From Microbacterium sp. AB (lineage in GTDB: Bacteria; Actinomycetota; Actinomycetes; Actinomycetales; Microbacteriaceae), in the NCBI RefSeq assembly GCF_032878875.1, contig NZ_CP118157.1, positions 868,001 through 932,000 on the forward strand: DNA of 64,000 nt, in the 5' to 3' direction. Both the position numbers and the translations under genes were made by a program. This document shows positions 33,464 through 41,146 of the stretch, in pieces. Under the pieces are notes generated by a model. The model was given only the letters and a program-made list of their open reading frames with translations, searched no databases and was not told the DNA's origin. Positions within the stretch are counted from its first letter, which is position 1; every line of letters begins with the position of its first letter.

Positions 33464-33846
33464 TCCTCGATACGAACGTCTTGATCGACTACGAGCGCGG
33501 CGCCTTCGATCGCGCTGCTCTCGACGACGACGAGTTGGCCATCGCCGCCATCACTGTGGCCGAGTATCGAACGGGCATCGAGCTGGCAGACACAGCGGAG
33601 CGTGCCGCCGCCCGCTCCCGTGCCCTGGCCGCGATCGTCGGCGCGGTCGAGGTGCTGGAGTACACCGATGCTACCGCCGTCCATCACGCCCGGCTGATCG
33701 CCCATGCTCGAAGGTCAGGCAGGGCCCGCGGTGCTCATGACCTGATCGTCGCCGCGCATGCCGCGCAAACGGAACGCGTTCTGCTCAGTGGCGATGTGCT
33801 CGCTCGCTTCTCCGACCTGCCTGGCGTGACTGCAGAACGACCGTGA
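33448..33846 (+). CDS. VapC-type PIN-domain ribonuclease toxin
   Basis: The 132-residue protein starts at GTG 33448 within the antitoxin end. The PIN acidic residues are visible: Asp8 in VILDTNVLID, Glu39 in AEYRTG, Asp98 in GAHDLIVAAHA and Asp115 in LLSGDVLARF. VapC toxins cleave tRNA or rRNA using Mg2+ and are held inactive by their antitoxin. All catalytic positions are intact. A GTG four codons later (33460) is an alternative start. Confidence 0.92.
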   Translation: MGRRVILDTNVLIDYERGAFDRAALDDDELAIAAITVAEYRTGIELADTAERAAARSRALAAIVGAVEVLEYTDATAVHHARLIAHARRSGRARGAHDLIVAAHAAQTERVLLSGDVLARFSDLPGVTAERP

Positions 33847-33961
33847 CCGGCTTTGGCGACCATGAGTCAACTGTCGCGCAGCCTGATCTGCCAGTGCATC
33901 ACGGCCATGCGAACCAAGGGCGGGGCAAGTTTCGGCAATGCTCCCGTTAGGCCCACAGTTG

Positions 33962-34225
33962 TGATGTCTCGGGACATAGCTGACATCTGAGTCGCGACAT
34001 CGTTGACGAGTTACGAGAGGGAGCCCGGCCATCGGCCGGGCTCCCTCTTCGTCGTTGCGCCAGGAGGTCTCGTCGGGGGAGATGGTGTCGGTCGCGAGGA
34101 CTTCTTCGGTGCTGAGGTGGATGACGGTGACGGTGGTGTCGTCGGCGAGGAGCATGACGTGTTTGCCGTGGTGTGCGGTTCCGAGGCCGAGGTAACGAGT
34201 CGACCAAATCTTCAGCAGTCCCCTC
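33962..34225 (-). mobile_element. IS481-family remnant: transposase C-terminus and terminal repeat
   Basis: On the minus strand the frame reads TRYLGLGTAHHGKHVMLLA, DDTTVTVIHLSTEEVLATDT and ISPDETSWRNDEEGARPMAG, the C-terminal beta-rich tail of IS481 transposases, without the catalytic DDE core. The end at 33962-33999 has the TGATGTCTCGGGACATAGC / TGTCGCGAC pattern of these elements' terminal repeat. The stop codon is lost, so the frame runs into the toxin gene. Only the right end of the element survives. Confidence 0.78.
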
Positions 34226-34308
34226 GTTCACTCATTCTCTGCCGGATCGGACATCGGAGAAGTCGAAGGACATGTCGAACCGGGTTTCGGACCGCGAGCG
34301 GCCGCCGG

Positions 34309-34638
34309 TCAGCCGCGGATGGTGAGGATGTTGATCAGCCCGTCCGTGTCGAGGCCGAACGCGAAGGTGCCGCCGCCGTTGTATCCGTCGCCGGTGACCG
34401 TGATGTTCGCGAGCGTCCCGCCTGGGGTGCGGGTGACTCGTTGGACGGTGATGCGGTTGTGGGTGCCGATGTTCTCCCGGTCGCTCCATTCGCCGATCTG
34501 CTCGTGCCCGGTGAAAAGGCGTCCGAAGTCGTCCACCACCCCGTGATCGGCGAATGCGGCCAGTAACCCGACGCAGTCCTCTGCGTTGGTCGCGCCGATG
34601 AAACGCTGCGCGGCGGCGGGGAGCTCGTGGGCGCTCAC
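34309..34638 (-). CDS. SnoaL/NTF2-like small protein
   Basis: The 109-residue protein starts at GTG 34638, overlapping the upstream stop (GTGA). The alpha+beta NTF2-like fold is suggested by the N-terminal helix ELPAAAQRFIGATNAEDCVG, AFADHGVVDDFGRLFTGHEQ and the following beta strands ending LINILTIRG. Such proteins bind small hydrophobic ligands or act as isomerases or hydratases. Coupled to the NmrA-type gene and probably controlled by the divergent TetR regulator. Confidence 0.8.
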   Translation of the reverse strand: MSAHELPAAAQRFIGATNAEDCVGLLAAFADHGVVDDFGRLFTGHEQIGEWSDRENIGTHNRITVQRVTRTPGGTLANITVTGDGYNGGGTFAFGLDTDGLINILTIRG

Positions 34639-35474
34639 GCGAGGGCCGTCCGGTTGCGCTCGATCCACTGCGCGAAGGTGTGTGCGGGGCGTCCGGTGAG
34701 GGCCTCCACGTCATTCGAGACCGGCAGCACGGCTGCTTCGGGGCCGAAGGTGCCGAAGACCGAGTCGATCACGAAGTCGGGGGTTCCCTCGGGGAACGCC
34801 GCGGCTTTGGCGACCTGCAGGGCGAGTTGCTCCACGCGCAGGTTACGGTCGAGCACTTCACCGGCGATAGCGGCCTGGTCGGTGACTGACAGTGCCGCAG
34901 GGCCGGTGATCGAGTACGCACCGCCTGTCGGAATCTCGGTGCGCAGGACCGCTGCTGCGGACGCGGCGATGTCATCGGGATCGACGACAGGGAGCCTCAC
35001 GTCCAGCCAGGGTGCGCGCACGACGCCTTCGCCGATCCCGCTCGTCCACATCAGGAAGTTGTCGTCGAAGCCGCTCGCGCGCAGGAACGTCGAGGGGACG
35101 CCTGCGGCAGTCAGTGCAGCCTCGCCGGCACGGTGCCTGGCGGTGACGATGTTGTCGTCTCCGAGCGGGAGCTGCGTGATCGCCGTGAACGAGGACAGCA
35201 GCACGACATGGCCGAGCCCGACCGAGCCCGCGACTTCGGCGAAGGTCGCGCCGTTATCGTCGGCCATGTTCAAGAACGCCCGGTCGACGCCTTGCAGCGC
35301 ATGACGCACGTCGTTCGCGGAGGTCAGGTCGCCCTGAATGACCTCGACGCCCGCGGGGGCGTCGTACTTCGCAGGGTCGCGCACGAGTGCGACGACTTGA
35401 TGGTCGGCGCCGGCGAGTGCGCGAGCGACGCTCCCGCCGACGGTTCCGGTGGCTCCGGTGACGAGCAGTCTCAT
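34635..35474 (-). CDS. NmrA/atypical SDR-family NAD(P)-binding protein
   Basis: The 279-residue protein starts MRLLVTGATGTVGGSVARAL (NAD(P)-binding GxxGxxG at residues 7-13), continues with GVEVIQGDLTSANDVRHALQ and GLGHVVLLSSF. It lacks the YxxxK of classical SDR enzymes, as in NmrA and quinone-reductase-like QorB/azoreductase sensors. Likely a redox sensor or NAD(P)H-dependent reductase for electrophiles. ATG 35474 is the conserved start. Divergent from a TetR regulator across a perfect palindrome. Confidence 0.88.
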   Translation of the reverse strand: MRLLVTGATGTVGGSVARALAGADHQVVALVRDPAKYDAPAGVEVIQGDLTSANDVRHALQGVDRAFLNMADDNGATFAEVAGSVGLGHVVLLSSFTAITQLPLGDDNIVTARHRAGEAALTAAGVPSTFLRASGFDDNFLMWTSGIGEGVVRAPWLDVRLPVVDPDDIAASAAAVLRTEIPTGGAYSITGPAALSVTDQAAIAGEVLDRNLRVEQLALQVAKAAAFPEGTPDFVIDSVFGTFGPEAAVLPVSNDVEALTGRPAHTFAQWIERNRTALA

Positions 35475-35551
35475 GGTGATTCCTCTCTCGGGTCGGGCCG
35501 CAGAGCGGTCCGGTGGATCGTCGATCACGTCTATTGCGGATCAACGGTAAC

Positions 35552-35569
35552 ACATCACTGGTGTGATGT
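35552..35569. promoter_or_regulatory. TetR-type operator between the NmrA-like and TetR genes
   Basis: ACATCAC-TGGT-GTGATGT is a perfect 18-bp palindrome 18 bp before the TetR start and 77 bp before the NmrA-like start. Confidence 0.72.
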
Positions 35570-35587
35570 TCGCGTTATCATCGATCC

Positions 35588-36313
35588 ATGGGCAGCGACA
35601 CGGTGGACGGGACCAGGGCGCGGATTCTGCGGGCCACGATGGAGTTGCTGGCCCGCGAGGGGCGACGAGGCGTGTCGACACGTGCGGTCAGCGCCGCCGC
35701 GGGCATCCAGCCGCAGACGATCTACCGGCAGTTCGGCGACATGGACGGCCTGCTCGCCGAAGCGGCGCACGAGGGGTTCCGCCGGTATCTGTCCTCGAAG
35801 TCCTCCCGCCCCCGGCGAACGGACCCGGTCGACGACCTCCGCGACGGGTGGGATCTGCACATCGAGTTCGGCGTGCAGCATCCCGCGCTCTACCTGCTGA
35901 TGTATGGCGCCCCCGACCAGTCCCGCGAATCCTTCGTCGTGTCCGAGAGCACCGCGATCCTCCGAGGACTCGTCGAGACGCTCGCCCGTGCGGGCCGGCT
36001 GCGCATCGACATCGAGACCGCCGTGGCGATGATCCACTCGACCGGCGTCGGCGTGGTCATCTCGCTCATCGGATCACCCGAAGGCGATCCGGGAGCTTCC
36101 GATCTGTCGAAGAGTGTGCGAGAGGCGATCCTGGACGCCATCGTCGCACCGAGCTCCGCAAGGGAGGACGCCACGGCCGCCCAGGACAACCCCGCGATTC
36201 CCGCATCGGCCTTGCGGGCCGTCCTCATCCGGGCCTCCAGCCCGCTGACCCCCGGAGAATCGCTCCTGCTCGATGAACTCCTCACCAAGATCAGCACCTC
36301 GCGACGAGCCTGA
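35588..36313 (+). CDS. TetR-family regulator
   Basis: The 241-residue protein has an N-terminal HTH (RARILRATMELLAREGRRGV, then STRAVSAAAGIQPQTIYRQF). A larger C-terminal ligand domain follows (DDLRDGWDLHIEFGVQHPAL, YLLMYGAPD), resembling the TetR_C group with WHG-type domains. It most likely represses itself and the divergent NmrA-SnoaL pair through the palindrome at 35552. The inducing ligand is unknown. Confidence 0.9.
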   Translation: MGSDTVDGTRARILRATMELLAREGRRGVSTRAVSAAAGIQPQTIYRQFGDMDGLLAEAAHEGFRRYLSSKSSRPRRTDPVDDLRDGWDLHIEFGVQHPALYLLMYGAPDQSRESFVVSESTAILRGLVETLARAGRLRIDIETAVAMIHSTGVGVVISLIGSPEGDPGASDLSKSVREAILDAIVAPSSAREDATAAQDNPAIPASALRAVLIRASSPLTPGESLLLDELLTKISTSRRA

Positions 36314-36994
36314 ACCCGCGCAACCTCGTCGGGTCAGCCGGTCCGGTCCACGAGGGCGGTGGCCTCCGACCCGATGCCGGCCACGAATGCGCCGATCTTC
36401 TCCGGCTGTCCCGCTATCCGTGGTTGTTTGCGAGGCGCTGCCTGTCGCGCCTGAGCCGGGCGAGGAGCGCATCCGCAACCCCGCCCTGCGCCCGAAGGGC
36501 GCGTGGGCATTGATCCGGAGGTCGAGATCACCGTGCTCGAACCCGGCCGGGAGGCGTTCGCCGCGACGCGCGAGCCGCTCGTCGATGCCGTGCAGCGACA
36601 CTTCACCAGCCGGCTCGACGCCGGCCAGCGAGCAGCCCTGCGCAACATCACCGGCGCGCTCGCCGACGAGCGATCTCCGATCACGACCGTCGGGCCGGAC
36701 CCCGCACGCCGTTCTTCTCACGGTCTCCGCCGGCACGGTGGCGATGTCGCCTCCGGCTCGAAGAGGAACCTCGATCCGAGGATCTCGCCGGTCTTGCGCC
36801 AGAGGCCGGCGGTCGAGCCGGGGTTCCGAACGGCCCGTGAGGGCTTGCGGATCGTGGGGTGCCCCGTGATGCTCGCGATGCCGTCGGGTCCGACGTGGCT
36901 CCCGCCCGGAACGTTCGTGGTGCTGGCGACCCCGGCTCGGGCGAGAGGGACGGCCCTTCCCGTGCCGTCCGTTCCGAGGCGGGCGCTCACGACG
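36314..36994. other. Decayed region without an intact gene
   Basis: These 680 bp hold fragments. The minus strand at 36334-36420 reads PRIAGQPEKIGAFVAGIGSE to a stop, like the tail of a lost protein. A MarR-type piece lies at 36503-36677 (separate entry). A minus-strand frame starting GTG 36990, 4 bp after the aldo-keto reductase stop, gives 90 residues (SARLGTDGTGRAVPLARAG...) with no recognised family; it could be a short coupled gene but looks more like debris. Confidence 0.5.
36503..36677 (+). pseudogene. C-terminal fragment of a MarR-type regulator
   Basis: The frame reads VEITVLEPGREAFAATREPL then VDAVQRHFTSRLDAGQRAAL, matching the post-wing helix of MarR proteins (LTPAGREAF... followed by the dimerisation helix). 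The HTH that should precede it is replaced by unrelated sequence, and no start codon with a ribosome site is present. It is a relic. Confidence 0.55.
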
Positions 36995-38017
36995 TCACAC
37001 GATGGCCCGGTCCGCCACGGGACGTCGTCGCAGTCCGGTCGTCCGGATGGCCGGCGGCACGTATGCCTGGTCGAGGGTGCCGATGTCGGTTCCGGGCGGG
37101 ACGATCTCGTCGATGCGGTCGAGGACGTCGTCGCCGAGGCTCACGTCGAGGCCGGCGAGGAGTCCGTCGAGATGCTCCATGGTGCGTGCTCCGAGGAGCG
37201 CGCTCGTGACTCCCGGATGGGTGACGGCGAAGGCCATGGCGAGGTGCGGCATGGAGATGCCCGCCTCCTCGGCGAGGGGGACGAGCTGCTCGACGGCGTC
37301 GAGGCGGCGCTCGTCGCCGTAGGCGGTGAAGAACTTCGCCCGTGCGAGGGGGTTCTCCTGGCCGCGACGGACGCGTCCGGTGAGCATGCCCTGCCCGAGC
37401 GGCCCCCAGACGAGCACGCCCATGCCGTGCTTCTGGGCGACGGGGAGCACGTCGCGTTCGATGCCGCGGTTCAGGATGGAGTAGGGCGGCTGTTCCGTGC
37501 GGGGACGTTCCAGGCCGCGGCGCTCGGCGACCCAGTGCGCTTCGACGAGGTCCGAGGCGGGGACGGTGGAGGTGCCGAAGGCGCGGATCTTGCCGGCCCG
37601 GACGAGGTCGGTCATCGCGGACAGGGTCTCCTCGATGTCCGTGTCGGGGTCGGGGCGGTGGAGCTGGTAGACGTCGATGTAGTCCGTCCGGAGGCGGCGC
37701 AGCGAGTCCTCGACCGCGGTCGTGATCCAGCGGCGGGAGGCGCCCTGCCGGTTCGGATCGGTGCCGCGGGGGTTCCCGACCTTGGTGGTGAGGACCACGT
37801 TCTCGCGGCGGCCGGTGAGCGCCTGGCCGACGACGTCCTCGGAGTCGCCGTAGGCGTCCGCGGTGTCGATGAGGTTGATGCCGGCGTCGATGGCCTTGTG
37901 GATGATGCGGGCGGAGTCGGCGGGGTCGGGGTTGCCGACCTGGGTGGCGAACATGAGCGTGCCGAGCCCGTAGGGGCTGACCTTGATGCCGGTGCGCCCG
38001 AGCGTGCGGTAGTGCAT
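36995..38017 (-). CDS. Aldo/keto reductase
   Basis: The 340-residue NADPH-dependent carbonyl reductase has a TIM-barrel pattern: MHYRTLGRTGIKVSPYGLGT, NLIDTADAYGDSEDVVGQAL (catalytic Asp and Tyr), NVVLTTKVGNPRG (Lys), DVYQLHRPDPDTDIEETL (His), all four tetrad residues present. It resembles the AKR11/14 type general stress and quinone or aldehyde reductases. ATG 38017 is the conserved start. Divergent from a TetR regulator that probably represses it. Confidence 0.92.
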   Translation of the reverse strand: MHYRTLGRTGIKVSPYGLGTLMFATQVGNPDPADSARIIHKAIDAGINLIDTADAYGDSEDVVGQALTGRRENVVLTTKVGNPRGTDPNRQGASRRWITTAVEDSLRRLRTDYIDVYQLHRPDPDTDIEETLSAMTDLVRAGKIRAFGTSTVPASDLVEAHWVAERRGLERPRTEQPPYSILNRGIERDVLPVAQKHGMGVLVWGPLGQGMLTGRVRRGQENPLARAKFFTAYGDERRLDAVEQLVPLAEEAGISMPHLAMAFAVTHPGVTSALLGARTMEHLDGLLAGLDVSLGDDVLDRIDEIVPPGTDIGTLDQAYVPPAIRTTGLRRRPVADRAIV

Positions 38018-38087
38018 GGCTCCTCCGAACCTGGGATGTGGCTGCGTGGGGACCCCCGTGACGTACGATGGCCATAACCGGAGGCTC

Positions 38088-38117
38088 ATTCCGGAACTAT
38101 ACGGAATAGCGTTCCGT
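38088..38117. promoter_or_regulatory. Overlapping inverted repeats, TetR-type operator
   Basis: ATTCCG-N8-CGGAAT (38088-38107) and ACGGAA-TAGCG-TTCCGT (38101-38117) overlap between the aldo-keto reductase and TetR genes. The shared TTCCG/CGGAA half-site occurs three times, suggesting two dimer positions. Confidence 0.62.
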
Positions 38118-38133
38118 TTATCAAGGGGTGGAG

Positions 38134-38748
38134 ATGGAAGTCGATCGCGTGGGGAGCGCGAGCCGCGCAGGCGCCGCGGGTCCGGGCCGCCGACTGCGCG
38201 CGGACGCTCAGCGAAACGTCGCGGCGCTGCTGGACGCGGCGAAGGTCGTGTTCGCGAGCGACGGCGTTGACGTTCCGGCGAAGCAGATCACGGACTCCGC
38301 GGGGGTGGGGGTCGGCACTCTCTACCGGCACTTCCCTCGTCGCTCCGATCTCATCATCGCCGTGCTGCGGCAGGAGATCGACGCGTGCATCGCCGCCGCC
38401 GGAGAGCTCGGACGAAGCCACGAGGCGTGGGAGGCTCTCGTGCTGTGGATCGAGCGGTTCGCCGACTTCGTCGCCACCAAGCAGGGCCTCGCCGCGGCGT
38501 TGCACTCGGACGATCCTGCCTATGACGGCCTGCCCGAGCAGCTCCTGGACCGGCTCGAGCCGGCACTCGATGCGCTCCTGTCGCGGGCGGTCCGAGAACG
38601 GCGCGCACGAGCCGGGGTCGGACCGCGGGAGATCATGGTGAGCATCGCGCTGCTCTCCCAGTCGGTCGCCGGCGAACCGCCCGAGTTCAACCGCCGCATG
38701 ATCGGCGTCTATCTCGACGGCCTGACGGTCTCGCGGGGTGAGGCGTGA
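38134..38748 (+). CDS. TetR-family regulator of the aldo-keto reductase gene
   Basis: The 204-residue protein has an HTH in residues 25-70 (RNVAALLDAAKVVFASDGVD, then AKQITDSAGVGVGTLYRHFP). The C-terminal domain contains a YLDGL-type end. The divergent reductase and intervening half-sites support autoregulation plus control of that gene. The ATG at 38134 is favoured over a GTG two codons earlier because AAGGGG is better spaced to it. Confidence 0.9.
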   Translation: MEVDRVGSASRAGAAGPGRRLRADAQRNVAALLDAAKVVFASDGVDVPAKQITDSAGVGVGTLYRHFPRRSDLIIAVLRQEIDACIAAAGELGRSHEAWEALVLWIERFADFVATKQGLAAALHSDDPAYDGLPEQLLDRLEPALDALLSRAVRERRARAGVGPREIMVSIALLSQSVAGEPPEFNRRMIGVYLDGLTVSRGEA

Positions 38749-38777
38749 CCGTCCAGGACGCTCGGGGCCCGATTGTA

Positions 38778-38799
38778 TAGACGACTGGTCTAATCGTCT
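38778..38799 (+). promoter_or_regulatory. Operator copy 1 (TAGAC-N5-GTCTA) before the TetR gene
   Basis: TAGAC-GACTG-GTCTA (38778-38792) is a perfect repeat, and AGACGA/TCGTCT (38779-38799) a second overlapping one, 15 bp upstream of the TetR start. Confidence 0.7.
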
Positions 38800-38813
38800 G
38801 GTACGGTCGGTCC

Positions 38814-39401
38814 ATGCCTGCCGCAGTCGACACTCGCCGGAGCATTCTCGATGCCGCGCAGCGTACCGTCGCCCATAAGGGGTGGGCGGCTGTCGGCCTC
38901 AATGAGGTCCTCGGTGTCGCCGGGGTGCCCAAGGGGTCGTTCTATCACTGGTTCGGCTCGAAGGACGCCTTCGGTGTGGCCATGCTGCAGTCGTATTTCA
39001 CGGGCTACCTCGCCGACATGGACGACATCTTCGCGCGCACTGATCGGACCGTGGCGACGCGGCTGGTGGAGTATTGGCGCGGGTGGCGTGAGACGCAGAG
39101 CGTGAACGACTGCGAAGGCAGGTGTCTCGCCGTCAAGCTCGGCGCCGAGGTCGCCGACCTCTCCGAGCCGATGCGCCATGCGCTCGAGGAGGGCACCGGC
39201 GCGATCATCGACCGGCTCGCGGCCATGCTCGATGCGGGAGCCGTCGACGGGTCGTTGCCCGCGTTCGCGGACGTGCGCGCGGTCGCGCGGTCGCTCTACG
39301 GCCTGTGGGTCGGGGCGAGCGTGCTGGCCAAGATCCACCGCGACGTGACGCCGATGGACGACGCGCTCGCCCACACCCTCCAGCTTCTCCGGCTGGCCTG
39401 A
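38814..39401 (+). CDS. TetR-family regulator of the DJ-1-like gene
   Basis: The 195-residue protein has an HTH (RRSILDAAQRTVAHKGWAAV, then GVAGVPKGSFYHWFGSKDAF), the KGSFYHWF helix being typical of the AcrR/NemR/YcnC subgroup that often responds to electrophiles through Cys residues. A Cys-containing segment NDCEGRCLAVKLGAE follows. Nearly identical operator sequences before this gene and before the downstream DJ-1/PfpI gene indicate that it controls both. Confidence 0.92.
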   Translation: MPAAVDTRRSILDAAQRTVAHKGWAAVGLNEVLGVAGVPKGSFYHWFGSKDAFGVAMLQSYFTGYLADMDDIFARTDRTVATRLVEYWRGWRETQSVNDCEGRCLAVKLGAEVADLSEPMRHALEEGTGAIIDRLAAMLDAGAVDGSLPAFADVRAVARSLYGLWVGASVLAKIHRDVTPMDDALAHTLQLLRLA

Positions 39402-39453
39402 GGCCCTCTCCCGCATCGACGACCGGCGGTGCGGGTTACCACTCCATCAGTGG

Positions 39454-39467
39454 AGACGACCGGTCTA
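39454..39467 (+). promoter_or_regulatory. Operator copy 2 before the DJ-1-like gene
   Basis: AGAC-GACCG-GTCTA (39454-39467) differs from copy 1 at one base of the spacer and one outer base, and lies 17 bp before the ATG of the DJ-1-like gene. Confidence 0.7.
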
Positions 39468-39484
39468 CTCGAAAGGTCATCATC

Positions 39485-40165
39485 ATGAAGATCCTCATCG
39501 TCCTCACCTCGCATGACGAGCTCGGCGACACCGGCACGAAGACCGGCTTCTGGCTCGAGGAGCTCGCCGCGCCCTACTACCGTTTCCGGGAGGCCGGCTA
39601 CGACATCACCCTGGCCTCCCCGAGGGGCGGGCAGCCGCCGCTGGACCCGAAGAGCAGCCTGCCCGAGTTCCAGACCGACGACACACGCCGCTTCGAGGCG
39701 GACCCCGAGGCGGTCGAGGCGCTCGCGCACACCGTGCGCCTCGACTCCGTCTCCGCGGCCGACTTCGACACGGTCTTCTACCCGGGCGGCCACGGACCGC
39801 TGTGGGACCTCGCCGAGGACCGGGACTCCGTCCGCCTGATCGAGACCACGCTGCGCGCGGGCAGGCCGGTGGCCCTGGTGTGCCACGCGCCCGGCGTGCT
39901 GCGTCACGCGACCGACGAGGACGGTGCCCCGCTCGTGCGGGGCAGGAAGGTCACCGGGTTCACCAACACGGAGGAGATCGGGGTCGAGCTCGACAAGATC
40001 GTGCCGTTCCTCGTCGAGGACGAGCTGATCCGGCTCGGCGCCGACTTCTCGAAGGCCGACGACTGGGCCTCCTACGTCGTCGAGGACGGGCTGCTCATCA
40101 CCGGCCAGAACCCGACCTCGTCGGCCGCGACCGCCGATGCCCTGATCGCCAAGCTCACCACATGA
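39485..40165 (+). CDS. DJ-1/PfpI-family (class I glutamine amidotransferase-like) protein
   Basis: The 226-residue protein follows the Hsp31/YajL-like layout: MKILIVLTSHDELGDTGTKT then GFWLEELAAPYYRFREAGYD with the conserved Glu, YPGGHGPLWDLAED, and the nucleophile elbow VALVCHAPGVL with Cys133. Relatives act as methylglyoxal glutathione-independent glyoxalases, deglycases or chaperones. Regulation by an electrophile-type TetR protein fits detoxification of reactive carbonyls. A short CTCCGG-GAT-CCGGAG hairpin at 40177-40191 may end the transcript. Confidence 0.9.
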   Translation: MKILIVLTSHDELGDTGTKTGFWLEELAAPYYRFREAGYDITLASPRGGQPPLDPKSSLPEFQTDDTRRFEADPEAVEALAHTVRLDSVSAADFDTVFYPGGHGPLWDLAEDRDSVRLIETTLRAGRPVALVCHAPGVLRHATDEDGAPLVRGRKVTGFTNTEEIGVELDKIVPFLVEDELIRLGADFSKADDWASYVVEDGLLITGQNPTSSAATADALIAKLTT

Positions 40166-40284
40166 GCGCCGTCCGTCTCCGGGATCCGGAGCTCCCCCTC
40201 GTCGGCGGGTGCGGGGGAAACCGCTCGTGACGCCGGTCGTCTCCTCCTGGCTTCGTGGCCGGCGCGGAGTGCCTCCGCTCGTTC

Positions 40285-41100
40285 TCAGACGATCGAGACG
40301 AGCCGCGTGACATCATCGTCGGGCAGCCGGTCGGCGACGGCGGTGACCTCGACGGCGACGAGGTCGGCCCTGCCGGACAGAACGCTGAGGAACGCGGTGT
40401 CGGCGGCGTCCCGTCCTGTCGCGATGCGCACGAGGGCGGCACGCGGGGCGAGCGTGGTGGCGTCGACGGTGCGCCACGATCCGTCGACCCACGCCTCGGC
40501 GACGGCGTGGAAGTCCATCGGCTCGAGTCCGGGAGCGTACACGGCGGCGAGCCGTGCCGGCAGGCCGCTCGCGCGCAGCAACGCGACGGTGAGGTGCGCG
40601 TAGTCGCGACACACGCCCTGGCGGGACAGGAGCGTGCGCACGGCGCCGTCGGTCGGAAGCGAGGATCCCGACACGTAGGCGAGGTGCGTGCCGACCCACG
40701 ACGACACGGCGGCGAGGAGCTCCGCGGGGTCGTCGATGCCGCCGAACTCCGCGAGCGCGGTGGGGCCGAGCGCATCAGACTCGGCGTACCGGCTCGGGCG
40801 GGTGTAGCGGATGACGTCGACCGCTGACGTGCCGCCGGGCTCGGCGGGGCCGTCGACCGTCGCGGCGTAGTCGAACGTCAGCCGCCCCGGCCGGGCGGCG
40901 GCGACGCGGTGCAGCCTCGTTCCGTGCGCGTCGGAGAGCTCGACGACGTGCTGCGGCTCGCCGTCGATCGCGACGGCGAGCCGCTCGGAGGCCGTGGCGT
41001 ATTCGGCTGCGACCGCCACAGCGAAGATCAGCTCGGCGGTTTCCGTGACCTGCAGCTCGACGCGCGCAGAGACGCTCCTCGTCCTTCCGGCGTCGTTCAT
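40285..41100 (-). CDS. Transglutaminase-like cysteine protease-fold protein
   Basis: The 271-residue protein has an N-terminal beta domain (residues 1-110, Bact_transglu_N type) followed by a transglutaminase core. The triad is visible: Cys in SRQGVCRDYAHLTVALL, His in MDFHAVAEAWV, Asp in RTVDATTLAPR. Bacterial members of this class act as peptidases or amidases on proteins or peptidoglycan rather than cross-linkers. ATG 41100 (MNDAGRTRSVSAR) is preferred; an ATG 10 codons upstream is possible. It lies 46 bp downstream of hpaI but is probably functionally separate. Confidence 0.87.
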   Translation of the reverse strand: MNDAGRTRSVSARVELQVTETAELIFAVAVAAEYATASERLAVAIDGEPQHVVELSDAHGTRLHRVAAARPGRLTFDYAATVDGPAEPGGTSAVDVIRYTRPSRYAESDALGPTALAEFGGIDDPAELLAAVSSWVGTHLAYVSGSSLPTDGAVRTLLSRQGVCRDYAHLTVALLRASGLPARLAAVYAPGLEPMDFHAVAEAWVDGSWRTVDATTLAPRAALVRIATGRDAADTAFLSVLSGRADLVAVEVTAVADRLPDDDVTRLVSIV

Positions 41101-41146
41101 GTCGACCAGGATCCCACGACCCCGTGACATCCGTGTGAACGAGGGA

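Noticed and set aside
36718..36990. A 90-residue minus-strand frame 4 bp after the aldo-keto reductase stop
   Set aside because: No recognised family and it lies in a decayed region; kept only as a note in that region's entry.
30470..36994. A prophage or an integrative conjugative element
   Set aside because: No capsid, terminase, relaxase, type IV secretion or intact integrase gene is present. Only remnants and small cargo genes are seen.
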